Assembly (NCBI GenBank): GCA_947176325.1
Contig: CAMWQD010000067.1
Coordinates: 1 to 6,646, forward strand
Direction of reading: 5' to 3'
DNA from: an uncultured Bacteroidales bacterium
Lineage (GTDB): Bacteria; Bacteroidota; Bacteroidia; Bacteroidales; P3
Length of the DNA: 6,646 nt
Every line of letters starts with the position of its first letter. Within the stretch, counting starts at the first letter, position 1. The notes beneath the pieces were generated by a model, which saw only the letters and a list, made by a program, of their open reading frames with translations, was not told the DNA's origin and did not search any database. Shown here one piece after another: positions 1 to 5,313 of this stretch. The position numbers and the translations under genes are program-made.

Positions 1-100
1 TTCCGGTTCCCTTGAAATCTTTCAAGGCTTCGATACCGGCTTCAAGCGCGGGCTGAGGCAATTTGCACGGCCCTGCATTGAAAACATGCACTTTTTTCAT
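1..100 (-). CDS. serC: Phosphoserine aminotransferase, N-terminal fragment (cut by window edge)
   Basis: Only the first 33 codons are visible. Reading down from the ATG at 100-98 gives a protein beginning MKKVHVFNAGPCKLPQPALE, followed by a helix ending in DFKGTG. The V-x-x-FNAGP-x-x-LP opening and the following G(T/S)G are the usual N-terminus of SerC, a PLP-dependent class V aminotransferase. SerC converts 3-phosphohydroxypyruvate and glutamate to phosphoserine in serine synthesis, and also acts in pyridoxal phosphate synthesis in many bacteria. The protein is cytosolic. The catalytic lysine and the PLP pocket lie outside the window and cannot be checked. The gene is divergent from the DUF2723 operon and has its own well-matched promoter 42-73 nt upstream. 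In many Bacteroidota serC is next to serA, which would be off the left edge. The call rests on the N-terminal motif alone. Confidence 0.83.
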   Translation of the reverse strand, partial: MKKVHVFNAGPCKLPQPALEAGIEALKDFKGTG

Positions 101-141
101 ATTAATAAAAATTATTGGTTTTTCAATGGTCTTTAGCGTTG

Positions 142-173
142 CAAACTTACCCTAAATTTTCACAATTCGCAAA
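142..173 (-). promoter_or_regulatory. Bacteroidota-type promoter for serC
   Basis: On the minus strand the sequence TTTG (plus-strand caaa at 170-173) is followed, after exactly 20 nt, by TAAGTTTG (plus-strand caaactta at 142-149). This matches both elements of the primary sigma factor consensus of Bacteroidota (-33 TTTG, -7 TAnnTTTG). Transcription would begin around 133-137, giving an AT-rich leader of about 35 nt before the serC ATG at 100. No purine-rich Shine-Dalgarno is evident, as is common in this phylum. The position and orientation suit serC exactly. Confidence 0.72.
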
Positions 174-195
174 CGCTGTTTTTTTTGTAACTTCG
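166..195 (+). promoter_or_regulatory. Weak candidate promoter for the DUF2723 operon
   Basis: TTCG at 166-169 is followed after 18 nt by TAACTTCG at 188-195. Each element departs by one base from the -33 TTTG / -7 TAnnTTTG consensus. Transcription would begin near 200-205, leaving a leader of only about 15-20 nt before the ATG at 220. It overlaps the -33 element of the divergent serC promoter (170-173), so the two could interfere. This is a tentative call; no better rightward match was found between 101 and 219. Confidence 0.35.
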
Positions 196-219
196 CGCTC
201 TTACGAAAATCAAAATCCT

Positions 220-3200
220 ATGCGAACATATCGATTCTGGAACAATCTTACAGGATGGCTGGTATGGGCGATTGCCACCGTAGTGCTGGTGGGCACCGCC
301 GAAAGAGCCGGCAGTTGGTGGGATTGCGGGGAATATATCTCCACCGCGACCAAACTTATGGTGGGTCACCCCCCCGGAGCCCCTACCTTTCAGCTCTTGG
401 GCTGTCTGTTCGGCGCCTTGGCTTTCGGCGATGTGGCGAAGGTGGGCTTTATGGTGAACGTGATGTCGGCCTTGTGCAGCAGCTTCACCATTCTTTTCCT
501 GTTTTGGTCTGTCACCATGCTCGGGCGTAAACTTGTCTATTCCTTTGAGTTCGCCACCGAAAAAGACAGCCGTGGCCGTCGCGCCATGCGCAAGGACGCG
601 CCCGACTACAAGACCTGGCAGCCTACCTGGCCTCAGAGTCTGCTGATTCTCGGCTCGGCCGCCGTGGGAGCCCTGGCGTTCACCTTCTCCGACTCCTTTT
701 GGTTCAGCGCCGTGGAGGGCGAGGTCTATGCCATGTCGATTTTCTTTACCGCCGTCACCTTTTGGGCTATCCTGAAATGGGACGTGGTGGCCGACGAGCC
801 GCACAACCTCCGCTGGCTCATCTTCATTTCGTTCCTCGTAGGTTTGGCCATCGGCGTGCACTTGCTCAACCTGCTGGTCATTCCCGCTATCGTGTTTGTG
901 ATTTATTACCGTAAATTCCAAACTACGGGCAAGCGTTTTTGGCTTTCGCTCCTGCTTTCGTTTGTCCTGTTGGCCTTTATCCTGTGGGGTATCGTGCCTT
1001 GGACGGTGAAGCTGGCGGGCTATTTCGAGCTCTTTTTCGTGAACACCCTGCATGCGCCCTTCAATCTCGGCACCTTGTTCTTCTTTGTGCTGTTCGCGGG
1101 ATTGCTGGTGTTCGGCCTCCTCTATGCCAAGAAGCACGAGCGCGTGATTCTGCATACCGCCTTGTTGTGCGTATGCTTCCTGCTTATCGGCTATTCCACC
1201 TTCTTTACGTTGGTGATTCGCGCCAATGCCGAAGTGCCTTTGAATCAGGGAGAAGTGAAGAACGCCATCAGCCTGCTTTCGTATCTCAACCGCGACCAAT
1301 ACGGTTCCACGCCTTTGGTATACGGAAAGTACTACAACGCCCGTCTCACCGATGTGGAGCCTTCCAGCCCGCAATACGAGCGCAACGACAGCACGCACCG
1401 CTACGAATTCGCCGGCTATTCCTCGCAGAAGCTCACCTACGACGACGCGCATTGCGGTCTCTTCCCCCGCATTCACTCCGATATGCAGAGCGGAGGCCGT
1501 CCCTGCGTCACCTACAACCAAATATGGAGCGGACACAGAGGCAAGGAACGTCCTTCTTTCGGACAGAACATCCGCTATCTGTGGAAATATCAGTTGGGCT
1601 GGATGTACGGGCGCTATTTCATGTGGAATTTCGTGGGCCGTCAGAACGACATCATGGGGCGTGGCTTTAACGAGGACGGCACCGTGGATGTGGTGAACGG
1701 CAACTGGATAAGCGGCATCAAGTTTATCGACGAGATGCGCTTGGGGCCGCAGGACAACCTGCCCCGTTTCCTCAAGGAGAACCCTGCCCGCAACACGTTC
1801 TTCTTCCTGCCTTTGCTGTTGGGGCTCATCGGTTTGCTAGCCCAATACCGCTACCGCTCCAAAGATTGCTTCGTGGTTTTCCTGTTGTTCTTCATGACCG
1901 GTATCGCCATTGTGCTCTACCTGAACCAACCCTCCACCGAGCCCCGTGAAAGGGACTACGCCGTGGTGGGCTCGTTCTATGCCTTCGCCGTCTGGATAGG
2001 GCTGGGCGTGGCGGGCATCGCCCAAGGGCTCGGCAGACTGCTCAAGAATAAGTCGAATGCGGTGAAAGGCCTCACCTATGCGGCCCTTACCGTGGTCTGC
2101 CTCTTTGCCGTGCCGGGCATCATGGCGCAGCAAGGCTGGGACGACCACGACCGCTCGCACCGCACTTCCGCCCGCGATTTCGGACGCAATATGCTGCTTT
2201 CCTGCGAACCGAACGCAGTGCTGATTTCCGACGGCGACAACGACACCTATCCCATGTGGTATTGTCAGCATGTGGAGAAAATCCGTCCCGACGTGCGTTT
2301 GATAAACAGTATATTGGTGAACAGTTCGTGGCTGATTCAGCCTCTCTACACGCGCGTCTACGAATCGGATCCCTTCCGCTTCACCCTCGACAATAAAAAC
2401 TACGGAGGAGGCAAGAACGATGCGGTGATGCTGAGCGATCAGATTTCGTCGGCCGTGGAGCTGACCGACCTGCTCCGCTTCGTCAATTCGTCCAATCCCG
2501 CCACCAAAGTGAAGGCGCAGTCGGGCGAAACGTATTCCTTCTTCCCCTCGCGCAAAATCAAACTCACGCCCGATAAGGCCAAAATGGCGCAGTCGGGGCT
2601 TTATACCGAGGATGAAATCGCCCGTACGCCCGAGACTATCGAGTGGAGCATCAACGGAGGCAACATCAGCAAGGCAAATCTGGTGTTGCTCGACCTGCTT
2701 GCCAATAATCTCGAGGACAGGCCTTTCTATATGGTGAGTCCCTACGGGCACAACAGTTATATGCCCTCTTTGACGCAGGGACAGATTGAGGGTATGGTGT
2801 TCCGTTTCGTACCTTTCAAGAACAACAACCGCAATTACTTGGACAACCGTTCCAACGGCATGAATGTGGAGAAAACCTACGATTTACTTGTAAACCAATT
2901 CGATTGGGGTGAAATCCATACGGGTAAGTCGGCCTTGGATCCCGAAACCCGCTCGTGGTCGGAACAGGCGCGTCATCAATATGCTTCGCTGGCCATGGCC
3001 TTGATTGGAGAGGGGCAGAACGAAAAGGCCATCGAGGCTTTGGACAAGGGCTTGTATTTCTTCCCCGATTCGGTATTGGAATACAGCAACAACACCATTC
3101 TCTACGCCCAGGCGTATTTCTATGCCGGAGCTCCCGACAAGGGCGAGGATGTGTTGCGCCGCATCTTCAACAACTACGCAGGCCGTGTCGAGTATTTCAT

Positions 3201-3357
3201 GGGCTTCCCGCGCAAATACCAAAGAGGCTTGAACGGACAGATTCAGGATGCGGTGAATGTGTTGGGTTATGTGCGTTATCTGGCCGGGCAGAACGGCCTG
3301 ACCGATCTCGCCGCGCAGGCCACCGACCTGCTGAACCGTTATAATGTGCAAATTTAA
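220..3357 (+). CDS. DUF2723 (TMEM260-like) membrane glycosyltransferase, probable protein O-mannosyltransferase
   Basis: A 1045-residue polytopic inner-membrane protein. The N-terminal region (about 10-190) is a DUF2723 domain: after the first helix (10-27) comes WWDCGEY (D35, E38) and then VGHPPGAP (48-55), the family signature. A second loop carries VEGEVYA (E166, E168, Y170). About nine helices lie before residue 333 and four more at about 526-634. Between them is a large loop, probably periplasmic, with the family-type NRDQYG segment. Other conserved pieces are EPRERDY (574-580) and DGDNDTYP (671-678) at the start of a soluble C-terminal region of about 410 residues, which ends in TPR-like helices (about 915-985). 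Human TMEM260, of the same domain family, is an O-mannosyltransferase with a GT-C type fold, and D35/E38 are likely catalytic. Mannose transfer from a polyprenyl-phosphate donor to exported proteins is inferred for this protein. An upstream TTG at 115 would add 35 residues but would overlap the serC promoter; the ATG at 220 places MRTYRFWNN just before the first helix and is preferred. First gene of a likely three-gene operon. Confidence 0.85.
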   Translation: MRTYRFWNNLTGWLVWAIATVVLVGTAERAGSWWDCGEYISTATKLMVGHPPGAPTFQLLGCLFGALAFGDVAKVGFMVNVMSALCSSFTILFLFWSVTMLGRKLVYSFEFATEKDSRGRRAMRKDAPDYKTWQPTWPQSLLILGSAAVGALAFTFSDSFWFSAVEGEVYAMSIFFTAVTFWAILKWDVVADEPHNLRWLIFISFLVGLAIGVHLLNLLVIPAIVFVIYYRKFQTTGKRFWLSLLLSFVLLAFILWGIVPWTVKLAGYFELFFVNTLHAPFNLGTLFFFVLFAGLLVFGLLYAKKHERVILHTALLCVCFLLIGYSTFFTLVIRANAEVPLNQGEVKNAISLLSYLNRDQYGSTPLVYGKYYNARLTDVEPSSPQYERNDSTHRYEFAGYSSQKLTYDDAHCGLFPRIHSDMQSGGRPCVTYNQIWSGHRGKERPSFGQNIRYLWKYQLGWMYGRYFMWNFVGRQNDIMGRGFNEDGTVDVVNGNWISGIKFIDEMRLGPQDNLPRFLKENPARNTFFFLPLLLGLIGLLAQYRYRSKDCFVVFLLFFMTGIAIVLYLNQPSTEPRERDYAVVGSFYAFAVWIGLGVAGIAQGLGRLLKNKSNAVKGLTYAALTVVCLFAVPGIMAQQGWDDHDRSHRTSARDFGRNMLLSCEPNAVLISDGDNDTYPMWYCQHVEKIRPDVRLINSILVNSSWLIQPLYTRVYESDPFRFTLDNKNYGGGKNDAVMLSDQISSAVELTDLLRFVNSSNPATKVKAQSGETYSFFPSRKIKLTPDKAKMAQSGLYTEDEIARTPETIEWSINGGNISKANLVLLDLLANNLEDRPFYMVSPYGHNSYMPSLTQGQIEGMVFRFVPFKNNNRNYLDNRSNGMNVEKTYDLLVNQFDWGEIHTGKSALDPETRSWSEQARHQYASLAMALIGEGQNEKAIEALDKGLYFFPDSVLEYSNNTILYAQAYFYAGAPDKGEDVLRRIFNNYAGRVEYFMGFPRKYQRGLNGQIQDAVNVLGYVRYLAGQNGLTDLAAQATDLLNRYNVQI

Positions 3358-3368
3358 AATTGATTGAA

Positions 3369-3830
3369 ATGGAAGAAACTATGAAACCGCAACGCCCCAC
3401 GTTCCTGTCGGTGCTTTGCGTACTTACCTTTATCGGAAGCGGTTGTTCGGCGCTTTCCATGGCGCTTGTCGGGGCCCTGCGTCCCATGTTGCTCGGGATG
3501 TTCGAATCCGGGGCTTTCGACAGCTACAGTTCCATTCCGGGTTTCGAGACCCAAATGGAAACGTTGCTCGCCGTGCCGGGTTTCTACTATCTGCTGATGT
3601 TCCTCTTCTATGCGGCATCGGTGGCGGGAGCGGCCTTGATGTGGAAACTGAACCGCATCGGATTTCACATCTACGCCATCGCCCAATGCGTGGTGTTTAT
3701 CGCCGGCATGTGGCTCGGCCATGCGGGATTTTCGTGGACAGGCCTCGTATGGGTGATTCTTTGGGTGGGAGCCTATGCCATGAATCTCAAGTATATGAAG
3801 CCGGCGGCTGGAGAAAATACAGATAACTAA
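3369..3830 (+). CDS. Small four-helix integral membrane protein, function unknown
   Basis: A 153-residue hydrophobic protein with four predicted membrane helices at about 12-38, 71-91, 97-116 and 120-142, short charged ends (KPQRP at the N-terminus, AAGENTDN at the C-terminus) and one hydrophilic loop at about 45-68. I do not recognise a characterised family or any catalytic motif. The KPQRPTFLSVLCVLTFIGSG opening is of a type I associate with conserved hypothetical membrane proteins of Bacteroidota. The ATG at 3369 is 11 nt after the preceding stop and 12 nt separate this stop from the next gene, so all three are probably co-transcribed. A second in-frame ATG at 3381 has GGAAG five bases upstream and could be the real start (149 residues); a TTG at 3360 is less likely. 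It may be an accessory of either neighbour, but this is context only. Confidence 0.72.
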   Translation: MEETMKPQRPTFLSVLCVLTFIGSGCSALSMALVGALRPMLLGMFESGAFDSYSSIPGFETQMETLLAVPGFYYLLMFLFYAASVAGAALMWKLNRIGFHIYAIAQCVVFIAGMWLGHAGFSWTGLVWVILWVGAYAMNLKYMKPAAGENTDN

Positions 3831-3842
3831 ATCATAGAAATC

Positions 3843-5261
3843 ATGACAGAGAAAATCCAAAAGGTTCTGAACGATTATCCCGCGGCGAGGTGGACAGCCT
3901 TGGTGCTGATTGCACTGATGATGTTTTTCGCCTATATGTTCGTGGACGTGATGTCGCCCCTGCAGTCGCTCATCGAAGGGCAGCGCGGGTGGACGCCCGG
4001 CGTCTTCGGCACGTATGCCGCTTCCGAATACATTTTGAATGTATGCGGTTTCTTGATTTTGGCGGGTATTATCCTCGACAAATGCGGCGTGCGCTTCACG
4101 GGCGTCCTTTCCGCCTCGCTCATGGTGGTGGGCGCGGGAATCAAGTTTTATGCCGTGAGCGACGGCTTTGCCGGCACGGGTCTTGAGCAATGGCTCAATT
4201 CGTGGTGGATGAGCATGCCCGGCAATGCCAAATTGGCCTGCCTGGGCTTTATGGTGTTCGGTTGCGGCTGTGAAATGGCGGGAATCACCGTTTCGCGCGC
4301 CATCGCCAAATGGTTCGCCGGCAAGGAAATGGCTTTGGCCATGGGCTTGGAAATGGCTATCGCCCGTTTGGGTGTGTTCGCCGTGCTCTCGCTCTCTCCG
4401 TTCCTGGCGGCCAAATTCGACGGTTCGGTAGTGGCTCCCGTGGCGTTCTGCACCGTGCTGTTGCTTATCGGTCTCATCAACTTCATCGTGTTCTCGATTA
4501 TGGACCGCAAGCTCGACCGTCAGTTAGGCACTTGCGCCGACGCCAACTGCGAGGAAGACCAATTCAAGTTCAGCGACATCGGCAAGATTTTCAGCAGCAA
4601 GATGTTTTGGCTTATCGCCTTGCTCTGCGTGCTCTATTATTCGGCTATCTTCCCGTTCCAACGCTATGCCACCAACTTCCTCGAATCCACCCTTTCCATT
4701 CCCACGCAGGAAGCGGCCAACCTTTTCCGTTGGTTCCCCATTCTGGCTATGGTGCTCACCCCGTTCTTAGGCTCGTTCATCGACTACAAGGGCAAGGGAG
4801 CTTCCATGCTGATGCTGGGGGCGTTGATCATGATTGTCTGCCATCTTTCCTATGCGTTCCTGTTGCCTATCTTCCCCAATTACTGGTTCGCCCTGCTCAT
4901 CACCATCGTGTTGGGCGTGTCGTTCTCGTTGGTGCCCGCCGCCTTGTGGCCGAGCGTGCCCAAGGTGATTGACGGCAAGATTTTGGGCAGCGCCTACGCG
5001 CTTATCTTCTGGATTCAGAACATAGGGTTGTGCTTTGTGCCCAAGATTATCGGAAATGTATTGGCTTCCACCAATCCCGGCGTGGCCGAGGCGCGCGAAG
5101 CCGCCGAGGCCGCAGGACAGGTCATTCCCGCCTACAACTATACCGTGCCCATGATGATTTTCGCCTCTTTCGGCGTGCTGGCTTTTGTTCTCGGTATTTG
5201 GTTGAAGCGCGAGGACAAAGTGAAGGGCTACGGTCTGGAACTTCCGAACGTAAAGAAATAA
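3843..5261 (+). CDS. Major facilitator superfamily transporter, MFSD1-like
   Basis: A 472-residue protein of the usual 12-helix MFS length. The N-terminal half has a motif-A-like loop between helices 2 and 3 (G75, D79, G82, R84), and the C-terminal half has the equivalent G310-x-x-x-D314-x-x-G317. A hydrophilic central linker (about 221-250) separates the halves and contains two cysteines (C231, C236). FPFQRYATNFL (270-280), VPAALWPSVP (364-373) and the later IQNIGL (391-396) resemble segments of MFSD1-type carriers. An alanine- and glutamate-rich loop (about 409-432) precedes the last helix. It sits in the inner membrane. Human MFSD1 moves dipeptides out of lysosomes, but the bacterial relatives are not well characterised, so a dipeptide or other small organic substrate is only a guess. 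The ATG at 3843 gives a short cytosolic start before helix 1. Last gene of the operon, followed 19 nt later by a strong hairpin. Confidence 0.85.
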   Translation: MTEKIQKVLNDYPAARWTALVLIALMMFFAYMFVDVMSPLQSLIEGQRGWTPGVFGTYAASEYILNVCGFLILAGIILDKCGVRFTGVLSASLMVVGAGIKFYAVSDGFAGTGLEQWLNSWWMSMPGNAKLACLGFMVFGCGCEMAGITVSRAIAKWFAGKEMALAMGLEMAIARLGVFAVLSLSPFLAAKFDGSVVAPVAFCTVLLLIGLINFIVFSIMDRKLDRQLGTCADANCEEDQFKFSDIGKIFSSKMFWLIALLCVLYYSAIFPFQRYATNFLESTLSIPTQEAANLFRWFPILAMVLTPFLGSFIDYKGKGASMLMLGALIMIVCHLSYAFLLPIFPNYWFALLITIVLGVSFSLVPAALWPSVPKVIDGKILGSAYALIFWIQNIGLCFVPKIIGNVLASTNPGVAEAREAAEAAGQVIPAYNYTVPMMIFASFGVLAFVLGIWLKREDKVKGYGLELPNVKK

Positions 5262-5280
5262 TCCTCTTGAGGAGGAAATG

Positions 5281-5313
5281 AAAAAGGCTGCCTGAAAAGG
5301 CAGCCTTTTTTTT
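5281..5313. terminator. Bidirectional intrinsic terminator between convergent genes
   Basis: A 13-bp perfect stem (5281-5293 pairing with 5298-5310) encloses a GAAA loop (5294-5297). The core is GGCTGCCT/AGGCAGCC. On the plus strand the stem runs into eight T residues (5306-5313), a textbook terminator for the transporter operon. On the minus strand it is followed by five T residues and then C, giving a weaker but plausible terminator for the dehydratase gene, whose TAA stop (5314-5312) touches the stem. The closing A:T pairs may act as tract rather than stem. Confidence 0.93.

Noticed and set aside
115..219. N-terminal extension of the DUF2723 protein from a TTG codon
   Set aside because: It would add 35 residues (some Phe-rich, with no family match) and overlap the serC promoter. 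The ATG at 220 is the natural start just before the first helix.
160..1536. Long open frame on the minus strand opposite the DUF2723 gene (458 codons)
   Set aside because: It lies wholly antisense to a gene with clear family motifs. Its translation is rich in His, Gln, Arg and Gly with no domain or membrane pattern, as expected from the complement of a GC-rich membrane protein gene.
1837..2751. Open frame of 304 codons on the minus strand
   Set aside because: Antisense shadow of the DUF2723 gene with no recognisable motif, promoter or start context.
3369..3452. Possible lipoprotein signal (GSGC) at the start of the 153-residue protein
   Set aside because: The residues before C26 do not fit the lipobox, the segment continues as a hydrophobic helix, and three more helices follow, so it is a membrane protein rather than a lipoprotein.
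3354..4190. Open frame of 278 codons on the minus strand
   Set aside because: It spans antisense to two real genes and their spacer, and its composition (many His, Arg, Glu, Gln) is that of a complement shadow.
5262..5276. Short inverted repeat TCCTC/GAGGA after the transporter stop codon
   Set aside because: Five base pairs with a loop of two or five nt is too weak to call a separate terminator or regulatory hairpin beside the 13-bp stem that follows.
5270..5295. Tiny frame ATG AAA AAG GCT GCC TGA preceded by AGGAGG
   Set aside because: The purine run ends only two bases before the ATG, the peptide would have five residues, and it runs into the terminator stem. It is probably chance, though the strong AGGAGG is unusual here.
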